Shown here: piece by piece, positions 1 to 10,815 of the stretch
How positions within the stretch are numbered: the first letter of the stretch is position 1
How the letters are laid out: every line of letters begins with the position of its first letter
Source of the DNA: Nageia nagi
Taxonomy: Eukaryota > Pinophyta
Reading direction: 5' to 3'
DNA length: 64,000 nucleotides
NCBI GenBank assembly: GCA_050084985.1
Contig: JBITNC010000001.1
Coordinates: 82,274,001 to 82,338,000, forward strand
Program-made: the position numbers and the translations under genes
The notes under the pieces: model-generated
Told to the model about the DNA's origin: nothing
The model's database searches: none
Seen by the model: only the letters and a program-made list of their open reading frames with translations

Positions 1-399
1 CAAAAAATTTACAGTTGTAGGTTAGGAGGAAATAGGCATTTTTTTCTGTCATTTCGTCTCTGCTGCCTTCGATTTCAGTTTCTTTAAAGATTTTCAGCTT
101 TTCACCACAGATTTCCAAAGATTTTGTGAATGAACCAAAGGTTTTTTAGTTTTTACTGCAGATTTTAAGATGGAAGGTTTTTGGTTTTTTTAAAGCAAAT
201 TCATTTGTTTTTTGTTGTTAAACTTATATCATGCCCATAGTTGAAATGGGTACTTTTTTTGTTCTTATTTTGTAGATTTGCTAAAAAAAAGGTTAAGGAT
301 TCTTTTTCAAAGCAAACTCTCTCTCTCTCTCTCTTTTTGTTTTCTTGTTTTAACATGCCCAAAGCTGAAATGGGTCTTTTTTTCCATTGTTTATACTTT
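1..399. other. AT-rich flank with a CT microsatellite, no gene
   Basis: No gene recognised. A (CT)n run lies at 317-334. A short motif containing ATGCCC and GAAATGGGT occurs twice (about 231-255 and 354-378), suggesting a small local duplication. The open frames here are short, overlap on both strands and resemble no family. Sequence similar to hAT transposase begins close to 400. Confidence 0.5.
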
Positions 400-1787
400 G
401 AAGATTCACTAAGGATCATGCTTGGAAGCATAGGAAGAAGGGTCTTCTTCCAAACCAATTTATTTGCAATTACTATAAGAGAAGTTACAACGGTGATATT
501 AATAGGTTCAAACACCATCTTGCAAGGATATCCAGCCAAGATGTAAGGCTTTGTGATGTTGTTGACCTCGAGATCAAAGAGGAAGGTAGAAAACATAAGA
601 ACCAAGGTTGCAATTGGAGATGGACTTGAAAACCTAGGCTACAATGATTGGACAGCTTGTGAGTCCACATCACCATCAAAATCTATTTGTGGCCTGCACA
701 TTCGATCTTTGGGTGGTGATACACAAATAGATAACATGCAACAAAGGGTTTTTTTGTTTCTCATGGAGAGTGTCAACCTTCCCTTGATGTTACAGCTTGG
801 GCAAAATGAAGACTTGATGCAAATCAAGCAACAACTACAAATGTTTTAGTATTACTACAACATTCCTTTTAATATTGCAAATAGTCCTTATTAGGATGCC
901 ATGGTGATAACATTCACCATAGTTGGATTAGGTATGATGCCCCCAACCACAAAGGATTTGAGTGGTCATTTGCTTAAGGATGTAATTGCCAACACACACG
1001 CTATACTGCATGAACAAAAGAAGGTTTGGCACCAACAAGGATGCAGTATTTTATCATAATAAGTGGACAAATATGAGAAATTGCATGCTCAAACATCTTA
1101 GTGACTTCAAGTGGACCAATAACATCTTGAAGTCAATTCACGCATTCAATGAGGTCAAAAATACACAATTTCACTTTAGAATATTGGAGGAGGTGGTGGT
1201 TAAAGTGGATGTGGGAAATGTTGCCCAAGAAGTGATAGGCAATGCTACAACATATGTATTTGCAAGAAGACTTCTTGACACGAAACACCCCACTTTATTT
1301 TGGAGCCCATGTGCAGCCCATTTTATCAACTCCTTATGCTTGAGGACATTGGAAAACTCTCATGGATTAAAATTGTGAAAAGATATTACAAAATTTATCT
1401 ACAACCACACATATATGCTTAGTTTGATGAGAAAGCACACTCATGGTAAGGAGATTATTCACTCAAGATACAATTGATTTACCTCAAACTTTATTGCATT
1501 TCAAATCCTTTCATATGTAGAAGCTCTTGTTAAGAGGATGTTTGTGAGTGAACGATAAATAGGGTCTCGTTTTTGCCACAAGGAGTATGGGGAAAGGATT
1601 GTCTAGATAGTGTTTGATGACTTTTTTTAGAAGGGCATTCATGAGGTCATGAAGGTAATTTAAATGTGTCTAGGTATATTTTTTCAATTTTAAACTTTCT
1701 ATTTTGGTATTCCTAAATTTAAATTCGTCATATAAATTTCTAACTTTTTATTATTTTATAGGTGACATAACCTTTGATCAAGGTTTT
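400..1787 (+). pseudogene. hAT transposase relic, N-terminal part (BED finger and DUF659 region)
   Basis: Conceptual translation with several stops and frame changes follows the plant hAT-type BED/DUF659 transposase layout. A BED-finger remnant at about 400-545 reads INRFKHHLARI; its first Cys survives and the second is replaced by Tyr. The DUF659 region runs about 850-1378, with IPFNIANSPY, then SIHAFNEVKNTQF and HPTLFWSPCAAHFINSL, the longest open piece being 986-1378. The following segment (YNHTYMLSLMRKHTHGKE) runs to about 1680. The similarity ends at PLIKVL near 1787 and resumes at 4245, so the gene was split by an insertion. This was a cut-and-paste DNA transposase and is certainly not functional now. 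Terminal inverted repeats were not found. Family assignment is from recalled motifs, not a search. Confidence 0.75.
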
Positions 1788-2054
1788 GTTGTGACTAGCA
1801 CAACACATGGGGACCCTCAACACTTCCCCTCAAGCAACGTCACGTCCATTTTTTAAGAACTTTGGTCACTTGGTTATCATGTTCATCATCCCAAACACAA
1901 GCACCACAACTTCTCCTATCTTAGCCATGGTAATACAAAACCCAGATTTTTCCAAAAATGACTGAGTTCGGAATTAGGAAGTCAAGTTTAGATGAAAGTA
2001 CGAAACCCAGGTCAAGTTTGGATCCAAGCAAGTGTAAAGAAGCCTCCAACATGC

Positions 2055-2860
2055 CTAGCACATGACTCAAAAAGATAAAATTTTGTCTTTTTTCTGGCAT
2101 GTGCCTAGAAGAGGAAGTCATCTAGGTTGAGATCAAAGTCAAGCAAAGTGAACTAAGACATCTTAAGGCCCAACACATGAGGAAAAAAAAAAAAAATTGT
2201 CTTTTTTTGGCATGCGCCTAACCAAGAAGAAGGGCAAGATCAAGTTTTGGGACAAACAAGGCAAACTGCTCTCCCAGAGGCCCAATGCATGCCTTCAGAA
2301 GACAAAATCTTGTCTTTTTTTGGCATGCGCCAGCTAGCCAAGAGCACAAAGGTTGAGTTCAAGATGAAAATCGGCTAAGGCTTGAACATTGAAGTCTGAA
2401 ATCAAGCACATAAGGGTCCAGAAGGGTTGGCGCATGATCCCAAAAGATAAAATTTTGACTTTTTGTGGCATGTGCCTAGCTAAGGAGGAACTCAGGTCGA
2501 GGAGAAAGGAGGAATTATGGTTAACTCTTGCATCTGAAAGCTCGAAAACAAATTAATTTGGGAAAAAGAAAGCAAGCGCACCAAAGAAAAAAAAAATCTT
2601 GACTTTTTCTGGCATGGGCTCAAACTGGAGCAATTGGGAAGGTTGGCGCATCGGAAAAAAGAAGAAAATCTTGACTTTTTGTACCGTGCGCCTAGTTTGA
2701 GAGAGGAGCTGGAGGAGTTCAAGATGAGAGTTTACAAGTCTGGGCACAGGGATGGAAGAAAGTTGTAGAACTCAAGAAGCTTGCACCAAGATTACTATCA
2801 GCCTCAAGTTAGGCGCATGGAAAAAAAAGATAAAATCTTGTCTTTTTCTAGCATGCTCCA
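2055..2860. repeat. Seven dispersed ~50-bp hairpin (inverted-repeat) units
   Basis: A unit built around GATAAAATCTTGTCTTTTT followed by GGCATGCGCC recurs at about 2055-2108, 2171-2220, 2287-2330, 2429-2476, 2571-2622, 2644-2692 and 2812-2858. Most copies are inverted repeats with an outer arm like GGCGCATG pairing with CATGTGCC or CATGCGCC, and an inner arm of A-rich/T-rich complement. The 2287-2328 copy has perfect outer arms GCATGCC/GGCATGC and inner arms AAGACAA/TTGTCTT around AATC. Spacers of roughly 70-170 bp between copies differ in sequence, so this is not a simple tandem satellite. Confidence 0.7.
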
Positions 2861-3226
2861 TCCCAGAAGACACTCATTAACCCCTGCACCAAGCTATGAG
2901 GTACAAAATTTGTGAAATTTGACTACCGAAGGAATGTGCCCAAGATAGCCAAATTTCGAAGATAAGGTTCCAGGTCGTCCCAATGATGTATGCAAGCTAC
3001 TAGATTACCCTCGCCAGTTGCTAGTAGAAGTGTTTTAGGTTAAGTGTTATAAAGGCGAGGAAGATGGATGAATTCCTAAGTACCAGAGGAGCATAGCGGC
3101 GTATTGTTGTAGTTGCAACAATTTTATTTTATTTTATTCATTGCAATTTTATTTTAAATTTGGATTTCAAAGACTTATTAAATTTGGTATAGTCTTGTGA
3201 CGGATGAGGATTTGATCCCACAAGTG

Positions 3227-3480
3227 TTAGAATAAATCTTATAATGCCATGTGGCGGATTTTCATTGGACCACTCTTAATTTTCTCGAAATTAACATTAG
3301 GGTTAGGGCCACACTTAGGGTTGTCGCAAAAACTATTTATAGCCTCCAAGGGCTCATTTGTAGGGGGTTAGACATTTTGTAATTTGGAGAACTTTGTTAT
3401 TGCTTTCTAATAAACAAACTTCTCTCAAATTGTGGATGTGGTGTATTTTGAAGTGATCATTGTATGCTCTCATGTTTTGT
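3227..3480 (+). other. Possible LTR fragment
   Basis: Starts TGTTAGAATAAATC and contains a TATA-like CTATTTATAG near 3336 followed by an AATAAA-type signal near 3410, the order expected for promoter and polyadenylation signals in a plant LTR. No partner LTR was found in the window, so solo-LTR status is only inferred. Confidence 0.3.
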
Positions 3481-4244
3481 GACTTTCAACATGAATGAAT
3501 GTTGATAATACTAAGTGGATGTTATTGCTATCTTATATTACTTTGAGTTGCTTAGTGCATTTGATAAATCTTCTATAAGGTGGATGAAAGAATGCTTGGA
3601 TATCTTTGGAAGTGATTGGAGTATTTTGTGAAAGCAATAGTTCATTGTTTGCATATTTGACTTATGCACCTTGGAATGGTTCCCTTATGTCGCTTAACTT
3701 AGGAACCCCATTTGTCAAGAACTATTCTCATCTCATCATTCCTCATCCTTGCCTCAGCTTCATGCCCCTCCCACTAGACCACTCTTGTTGTTGGCTAGTG
3801 GAGTGGATTTGGGGTGTGTGGATCCTAAACCTAGCTTGGGGAGAGTTGACTTCCAAGCCCTGTATCAGTCCATGAGAAGGCATACATTTGTGTTCAACTC
3901 ATATACCCACCATCTATCTGCCATTTTCTTTTCTTTTCATTTTCATTGTGCAGTTTCACACCCCTTTTTGTTTACGTTTTAGAAACAACCCTTATCTAGG
4001 TATTGAGACAATTCGAGCCATTGGTAAACAAATGTTATTTGAGTTGGTGGCAACTTCAAACATCTTAGTTGTTCTCTGAGCCTCATTCTTGTGAGTCCTA
4101 GAAGAGAGACCTTTGAAGTAACCAATCCTCATAGCAGGAAGGGGTAACGTCCTTCCACCTAGGGTGTTGGCATTTTTCTTGAACCTTGCAAACCAATTAC
4201 CCAACAGCCAGGTAGGAAAGAAAAATCACCCAACAAGTTCTTTG

Positions 4245-5165
4245 CCTTGTAGGTTGGTAATCAGATGGCAATAGGATATGTCTATGAGGCCATCGCTAAG
4301 GTGAAGGAGGTTATCCAACATTTTTATCTTGGAGACAAGTGAAAATTTGATTCCATTTGGCATATTATTGATATAAGGGGGGTCTAGCAGCTTCATTAAC
4401 CCTTACATGCAGCGAGATTCTACTTGAACGCAAATTGTTTTCAGCAATAAATTTGAGCCTAATGAGAAGGTTATAGATGGCCTATATACCTACATAGAGA
4501 GGATGATCCCTAATGTTCAAATTAGATAACTAATCCCCAATAAGTTGTAGTCCTACAAGGAAGTTGAGGGGAGGGTTTTTTCTTCAATTCTTTGTAAAAA
4601 GGCAAAGACAACCTTGCGGCCAGGTAACTCTTTAAAATTCAATAAAACTAGGATCTTTTTAGAATTTACAGGATGTAGAATCTAGATCGAGCTTTTTAAA
4701 TGTCAATTTTTTTGAAGATTTGTGGTGGGAAGATTAGTGCTCGACCATTGAATCTTCAAAGGCTAGCAATTCATATATTGAGTCAACCTTAAGGAGCTTC
4801 TAAGTGTGAGCGTAATTGGTCATTATTTGAGAGCAACGCTCAATGATCTTAAGTTCATATAATACAATCTTCACCTATCAAATAAGTGGAGGGCATAAAC
4901 TTGCACAATACCATCAACCTTGATGGGATGGATCCATTAGTAGATTGGGTTGTTGAAGATGTCCAACCCATGTTCATTGAGAAGAAAATCGAGGAGTTCA
5001 CGAGGGAAGCAACATGCAGCAATTGCAACTAGCATGTAGCTTGGGAACATACATGAGGATCCTCTTGAGGCTAAGGATTCGCCACTTCCAAATTTGCCAT
5101 CTACTGCAAGGATATATAGGAGGTTGAAGGGAAAGAAGTAGCTAGAACTACTTTAAGGTTTTGAT
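4245..5165 (+). pseudogene. hAT transposase relic, C-terminal part
   Basis: Continues the hAT relic after the foreign segment. The order is GYVYEAIAKVKEVIQHFY, then a segment resembling the family's Trp-Lys-Ile-Ile-Asp core, a block with VIDGLYTYIERMIPNVQI, and a degraded C-terminal dimerisation region with NDLKFI and NLHLSNKWRA at about 4840-4890. Multiple stops and frameshifts are present. Together with 400-1787 it accounts for most of one transposase gene in the correct order and orientation. No terminal inverted repeat was identified. Confidence 0.7.
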
Positions 5166-5870
5166 TGTTAAATTTTTTATGATCATGGATGATCACAAAC
5201 TATGAATGTAATTATTACATTGAAATTTAATAGAAAAATGACTTTGCAACTCTTGAATTTCATATTTTTTATGTTTTTTCTGTAATATGTTTAAGGTTTT
5301 TTTACCAAGTTTTTGCAAAATCATCAAGTACTCTCCAAAATTTGCCTTGTCAAATACTCTCTGAGTCTAAGTTTTCGAACTATGGCTTATACTAATCTAT
5401 CCAAAATATTCATTAACGCAAATAGGTATATTGTATGGTTCTAACTAAGCTTCAAATATTGAATAATAACATCATATTCATATAAAATAAAGGAGTGTCA
5501 AACATTGATAATATATAAGTTTGGTTTGTTGGATACAGACTTGTAGTTATCTAATGTTTATGTTAAAGTCCACACATTGCAATAAGAATAATGATAAAAA
5601 TATCATAAAGCTACTATTGTACAACAGTATAAAACACTAGATTATTTCCTTTGTTTAATTAAATATATATTTCTTGCAAAGCAAATTTTGTATTTAAGAC
5701 CACATAATTTATTACAGGTAAGGGAAAACACAATCACCATAATATTTTGCACATGACATGTTTGCATCTGCATCCGTAATAAGGGTGTGCAATGTGCAAA
5801 AGTTCATAGCATACAAAAAGTATTCTGCTGTAATCACATCAAGAGACATAAAATATTAAAAAGAATAGAC
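5166..5870. other. AT-rich spacer downstream of the PP2C relic exons
   Basis: No clear gene. The cyclic-nucleotide-binding and kinase exons expected downstream of 5871 on the minus strand were looked for and not found. A short minus-strand stretch near 5720-5760 could encode YGDC, faintly like a cyclic-nucleotide-binding loop, but this is too short to call. Confidence 0.4.
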
Positions 5871-5997
5871 TTGTCGGATAACAATATCTCCTGCCTTAGC
5901 TTGAACCTTTTTCCATACATTCATACAACATTTTGCATTGCGACTTGGTTATTTTGTTGAACAAAAAATTTCCTTGCAATGCTTGCTCAATGTGATC
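5871..5997 (-). pseudogene. PP2C/CNB/kinase gene, exon 4 relic (frameshifted)
   Basis: After a plausible acceptor (TTGAGCAG) the minus strand encodes DHIEQALQGNFLFNKITKSQ then CKMLYECMEK, matching the linker before the first cyclic-nucleotide-binding domain of the plant PP2C-CNB-kinase fusion family, as I recall it. One extra base in the run after CMEK shifts the frame. In the shifted frame the expected GDIV segment is readable but in the original frame a TAA follows at once. A GT at the end (GTCTAT) could be the donor but is weak. The frameshift shows the long isoform cannot be made from this locus as read. Confidence 0.6.
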
Positions 5998-6184
5998 CTG
6001 CTCAATCAATATAAACAGGGTAATAAGGGTTTGACAACCTCAACTGCAAAAGAAAATAAAGCAAAAAACCAATCACCAAATGCGAATGAACCAGATCATT
6101 AAGTTTAGAGATAGGCCTATTGGTCAAGAAAGCATTGAAGAGAAGCATATGTTTATGAACAAAGAAATAAGAATGATCATTTAC

Positions 6185-6412
6185 CATTTCTTCTTGAGTG
6201 TTTTTGTGTGGTTGAGATGGAGGAACCCAAAAAGGACCATGTTCCAAACATGATTCAATGGTCCTCAGGCGTGCTCATGATAAATCATGCCAAACCGGAT
6301 GCAAGGTTCTCACAGTTTCGCCAATAGACAAGGGGGATTCATCACCTTGCTCTACTGTCGACAGCCATGGTCCTACTACCTTTGTATTTACATCAACTAC
6401 CGGCTTCATTGA
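6185..6412 (-). pseudogene. PP2C/CNB/kinase gene, exon 3 relic (in-frame stop)
   Basis: The minus strand encodes a low-complexity linker then HDLS, a TGA at 6277-6275, then ARLRTIESCLEHGPFWVPPS, followed by QPHKNTQEEM and a donor GTAAAT just below 6185. The family has the same order after its phosphatase domain, with Arg where the TGA stands, so a CGA-to-TGA change is likely. The acceptor is uncertain: AG at about 6413 gives the wrong phase after exon 2, while an AG at about 6401 keeps frame. Confidence 0.65.
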
Positions 6413-6589
6413 ACCTGATTGATAACAAAAATGTACTTGTAATTAAATTCGATTATGCTTGTTGAATCAGAGCACAACAAAATCATTATTCATTCAACAA
6501 AGAAAAAGAGGAGTTGAAATGGAAATTATGTGACAACAATTATTCATTCAACAAAATGAGATGAGAAATTGAATGGGGATATTTAATAC

Positions 6590-6721
6590 TTCTTGTAAGC
6601 CGTTAATCTGTACAACAATAATTGTAATGTCATCAGTGCGGGTTTCATTCTGTAGCCATAGGCGGTACGACTCAGCAGCTATTTTAGCACAGGCCTCCTT
6701 GGGGTCTTCAAACTTGGCAAC
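6590..6721 (-). CDS. Protein phosphatase 2C, exon 2 (end of catalytic domain)
   Basis: A 132-nt exon of 44 codons begins after acceptor TGCAG, starts [20 protein letters not shown] and ends VVQINGLQE before donor GTATTA. It supplies the last PP2C motif, with [10 protein letters not shown] at residues 338-347 of the spliced protein; the Asp pair at 340-341 includes the usual last metal-binding Asp. Phase 0 joins it exactly to the 310-codon exon 1. If the next intron is not spliced, reading continues 13 codons to a TGA at 6550-6548, giving a 367-residue stand-alone phosphatase. The exon is intact and conserved, unlike exons 3 and 4. Confidence 0.85.
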
Positions 6722-7199
6722 CTGCATCACAAAAATTCAAACAACTCATTTAAATGAACGATGATAGAGCAGCACAATGCATTACAACTTACAAAAACAT
6801 ATTCTATCCTAGTTTCTCGAGTAAGGCATTGAATATGATTTACTCAACACTCACCTAAGCACATTTTGGTACATTAAAGTATGGGAACAACATTCTTCAG
6901 ACTCAAAAAGGAAAGCTAGCAGTGTAGACCAAAGGTTCATTTTGTAAAGTGCTAATAATATTCAATGTCATTTTTGTTAGAGGTGCAAAGAATATTGAGA
7001 GCTGAATAGCAATACGTTCCATGGTAAGATCATTAGATCATGTAAGTCCTTAGATGATTTAATATAATAATAGAAAAATTATGTATGTTTTCCTTCCAAC
7101 TTATAAGTGCTTTTTACACTACTTAATATTTGATGCGTAAGCAAATATCTTCATGAACTTCTACATGACATTAAAGTCAGCAAGTGTATGGCTTATCAT

Positions 7200-7610
7200 T
7201 CTCTTCTTAGTATAAGCAAGATTCCATGGAAACGCATTCCCCCTTGGAGGAGGTATTCTCAATGTTCCCCTGTTTTGGGAACATAGGAACGCCTTGGGGA
7301 ATGTTTCTCTAACGCTCCTTGTTTTTTGGGAACGGTCCAAACCTTCTTGGGAATGCCCCAAGGAAGCGAGAAGTCGTCCCCTCTTTGTGGACCCATTGGG
7401 AACAATAGTTGGAATGTCTAGAACATTTTCCAAGCATTCCTTCTTTGTGGATCCATTGGGAACGTTAGGGGGAACACCTTGGGGAATGTTTTCTCGGCAT
7501 CCCTTATTTTTTGGGAAAAGTCCAAACATTCCAAGAACTACCCAAAGAAGTGGGTAGTCATTCCCTCTCTGTAGACCCATTGGGAAGACCAAGAGGAACA
7601 TTTGGCTTCC
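7200..7610. repeat. GGGAAC-rich tandem duplication
   Basis: Two ~187-bp units, about 7292-7400 and 7479-7590, share CCTTGGGGAATGTTT, TTTTTTGGGAA, AAGTCCAAAC-like and GACCCATTGGGAA blocks. The open frames on both strands across it (7161-7601 minus, 7294-7557 plus) follow the repeat and resemble no family. GTTCCC/GGGAAC inverted pairs recur through it. Related GTTCCCCTGTT sequence reappears at about 8350-8365, so both may be ends of one element. Confidence 0.55.
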
Positions 7611-7729
7611 CCAGGCTATGGGCGGCCAGCATTAAAAAAAATATTTAAAAACCCATTTAAAAATTAAAAACTAAAGTAAAAAATTATATGGGGATGGATC
7701 CCACCAATGTCTCCACCCCCCCAATCCCT

Positions 7730-7985
7730 TAAAGTGTGTAAATCTATGAACAAATTCCAATTTGAAGAAACCAAAAGGATTGTGCATGAGGCCACATTTA
7801 AAGTTAAAGGTTTAAAACCTGGCCAAGGTTCTACAACTACTCGTGCATCTTCTTCCTCCTCAACATAGGAAAGTTAACCTTCCTCTAGTTTGCCAATTCC
7901 TACACTGCCCACAAGAAAAAGAGGGTACATAGCTGATGCACTTAAGTTGCAAGCAAAAAAGAGAGCTGATAATGTTGTAGGAGTC
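7730..7985 (+). pseudogene. Second hAT transposase fragment (region before DUF659)
   Basis: Translation gives FEETKRIVHEATFKVKGLKP then TTTRASSSSS and IADALKLQAKKRADNVVG, with one stop. This matches the segment that usually lies between the BED finger and DUF659 in plant hAT-like transposases, as recalled. No BED finger precedes it and DUF659 does not follow, so it is a truncated internal piece. Strand is opposite to the host PP2C gene. Confidence 0.45.
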
Positions 7986-8639
7986 TGGTGTATGTATTTA
8001 GTTTTATAGTTTTACTACTATGATTTTCAGTATTTCTGATTTGAGATTTCACATCTACCATGAGTCAATAAGTACTAGACTGATTCAGACTTAATGACAT
8101 TATGTCTATTGATATTGATCATTGATTATGGCTCATTTAGATATTCTAATTCATACTTGAATTTTTAAATTTTAATTTCAGTTCCATGTTTTGTATACAA
8201 GATTGAATTGATAATATTAAATAATAATGAATTTGAAACAATGAAATTTCAAAATTCTGAAAATTTTGAGAAGTTTTACTAGTACTATACTTGTCATTCT
8301 CCCTGCCGCTCTCGAGGCATTCCCTAAAAATGACCTCCCTGTTCTTGGGAGCGTGTTCCCCTGTTCCTGGGCCTTGTGGAATCTTGGTGATGAGTATTAA
8401 CTTCAGTGATAACCCCATACAAGCTCTATTTCAGTCATCAAACATGTATAACAGTGCAGCAGATGAAAAGAAAATGAATGTAATGCTACTGCAGAAAACT
8501 ATCCCCCCCAGAGCTACCTTGCATGACAAGAAAGCAATAGCATATGAATAAATACGAGAGTTTCCAAATTATCTAGACAGTGATTAGACAAACTTTAGTA
8601 CAGGACTCCTATTATTACTCTTAAGGTCATATCAGGACA

Positions 8640-8815
8640 CAAACCTAATGCTGCCCTAATTTTCAAGTGCATTGGGAAGATTCACGAAGGCAATGGCCCC
8701 ATAGAGAGGGACTATGGAAAATTCTCCGCAAGTGCTGCTGAAAGATTTCTAGACCATCTTGCAAAGAGAGTGGTCAATGAATTCCCTGATTTTATTTCTG
8801 GGCTGCGGAGAATAA
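8640..8815 (+). pseudogene. Unidentified coding-like fragment
   Basis: One frame stays open across about 170 bp with protein-like composition: HEGNGPIERDYGKFSASAAE followed by RFLDHLAKRVVNEFPDF. GC content is higher than around it and no frame disruption occurs within the stretch. I do not recognise the family. It may be a captured gene fragment or a short exon of an overlapping plus-strand gene. Confidence 0.25.
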
Positions 8816-10109
8816 ATCAGATATATTTTATACCATAGAATACTTTTTAAATTACCACATGTCAAAATAAGATGTCAAGCAGGCATTGTAAAACTCCAGG
8901 CCTACTACCCCCATTCCTGAGGTCACTTAAAGATCCATATATGCTCGTGACATGCTGACAAGTTAGTGGTCATCCTTTGTTAAAACTACGTCATCTTCAC
9001 AAAAAGTTGAAAAAACTGTCCCTAGGAAAATCACAGCACAATCATGTTCAACCTCGTTAGCACAATTGAGTTCAAAAATACTAATTAAGAAGCATTTCAC
9101 AACATCTACATACAACTGATGGTATGTGCTTTTGCAATGCTGAGAAACTAGTTTACATCCTATAGTAAAATCAGAGTTTTTTCATACAAAACGGTAGAAA
9201 ACAATGTCTCTAGGAAATCATAACATTATTGTAATCAAAACTAGCACAACAGAGTTCATGCATACTAATTAAACAGACAAGTTTTATGAAATGTACATAA
9301 AACCAATCAATATGTGCTTGTGATTTGCTAAGAAACTAGCTTTAATCCTTTGTTAAAGCCAAAGTGTTTTCAAAAAAATTTAAAATGCCAAAGTGTCCTC
9401 TAAGTTTTAAAAAACTGTCTTGTGCAAAGCAACCCATATGTGCTTGTGACAAGCTGAGAAACTAGCTTTAATCCTTTCTTGAAACCAAAGTGCCTTCCAA
9501 GCTAAAAAAAAAAAGTATTTACGAACACCGTAATACTATCATACTCAAACCTTAACAGCTAAACAGAGTTTAAGCATACTTATTAAACTGAAGTGTTTCA
9601 CAACATCTATATAAAACCAATTCATGTGTGCTTGTCACATCCAGAGAAGCTAATTCTCATCCTATGGTACAAGTACATTGTCTTCACAAAAAGTTGAAAA
9701 ACAACCATCTAACAACGTTGTAATTCTAAATACTCAAAGCTTAACAGTAAAACAGAGTTCAAGCATACTACTTTAGAAGTAGAGTTTGACAACATTTACA
9801 TAGAAATTAAAACTGATCTATGTATATCTGTAACATGCTGAGAAGCTAGTTTTAATCCTATGGTAAAACCTCTGTGTGTTCACAAAACATTCACAGAAAA
9901 TGTCTCTAGCAACATCAAAACACCATCATACTCAAACCTTAACTGGGAGATAGAATTCAAGCATACTCATTAAGCAGAGAGTTTAACAAAATCTATGCAA
10001 AACTGGTCCATATGTCCTTGTGACATGCCGAGAAACTAGTTTTCATCCTATGATTAAATCATAGCATTTTCAAAAAGTGTTGAAAATAATTCTCTTGCAT
10101 CATATAACA

Positions 10110-10340
10110 CCATTGCACTTGAGGGTTGTAGCCTTGTAGGTGACTCACACGTTACAATTAATGCAATTCTAAAACATGACAAGGTGCCATGGAACTTGGA
10201 GGCATTATCAAGGATGTGGAATGCAACCTTGCAAATTTTGAAGAATTAAATTTTTCTCATATTTACAGGAAGATTAATAGGGAAGCAGGTTATTTGGCAA
10301 AGAAGGGTGTGTGGGAATCATAGCTGCAACTATAAAATGG
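10110..10340 (+). pseudogene. LINE-type RNase H fragment
   Basis: Translation gives VGDSHVTINAILKHDKVPWN, then LEALSRMWNATL, then FSHIYRKINREAGYLAKKGV, with one frame change. This is the C-terminal half of the RNase H domain found in plant L1-type LINEs and related host RNase H genes: the Asp-Ser-x-x-(x)-Ile-Asn core, the Trp-x-Leu-x-x-Leu segment and the final HxYRxxNxxADxLAxxG motif. It sits inside the tandem array. No reverse transcriptase or poly-A tail was recognised. Confidence 0.55.
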
Positions 10341-10699
10341 ATTAGTCGCACATCCCTCAAAATATACGATTGTTGGAAATTATGGTTGAGAACAGGTGGT
10401 CTAAAAATGTGGGCATATAAACTTATACACTGCAGGTAAACGTTTAATACATTTGAAAGGTTGAACACATTTAACAATTTCGCTTGTGGTTTATAGAGGG
10501 AGTTGCTGCTGTATGAATTCCTACTACTTTAGGCACGGGTATTATTACTTGAGGTTTAACTATATACCTCTTAGCAACAACTAAGGGAATTTCGTATACT
10601 AAGCTTGCTTAGGCCATGCAGATATGTATACCACACCTCCAGGTTTCTGTCCAAAAGAATTTGCAATTTTTTCAGACAAAATATTAGGGTGGGGTCCCA

Positions 10700-10815
10700 A
10701 GACAACCCCTGTTGACGACCAAAAAAAACATAGTCGTACTTGAAAACAGAAACGTTTCGAAAATATTATCATACTTGAAAACATCTTTGTTCTTGAAAAC
10801 ATTATTATGCTTGAA
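10700..10815. repeat. Short minisatellite of ACTTGAAAACA-like units
   Basis: The words ACTTGAAAACA, TCTTGAAAACA and GCTTGAATCT recur with ATTATTATGC-like linkers over about 80-110 bp. It lies in the interruption of the 180-bp array. Confidence 0.4.

Larger units (their letters stand above)
1788..4244. mobile_element. Foreign segment splitting the hAT relic
   Basis: About 2.45 kb separates two adjacent parts of one hAT coding region (PLIKVL near 1787; the GYVYEA segment just after 4245). It contains the hairpin repeat array and an LTR-like stretch at about 3227-3480, but no recognisable coding domain. Flanks GGTTTTG (left) and TTCTTTG (right) are similar enough to be a degraded target duplication, though exact ends cannot be fixed. 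It may be a non-autonomous LTR retrotransposon. The frames at 3606-3982 show no family features. Confidence 0.5.

Noticed and set aside
201-605. Opposing open frames of 134 and 101 codons
   Set aside because: They overlap each other on both strands, follow simple sequence and have no domain. The hAT reading of 400-605 on the plus strand explains the conserved part.
7161-7557. 146-codon minus frame and 87-codon plus frame
   Set aside because: Both are translations of the GGGAAC-rich duplication and repeat with its period.
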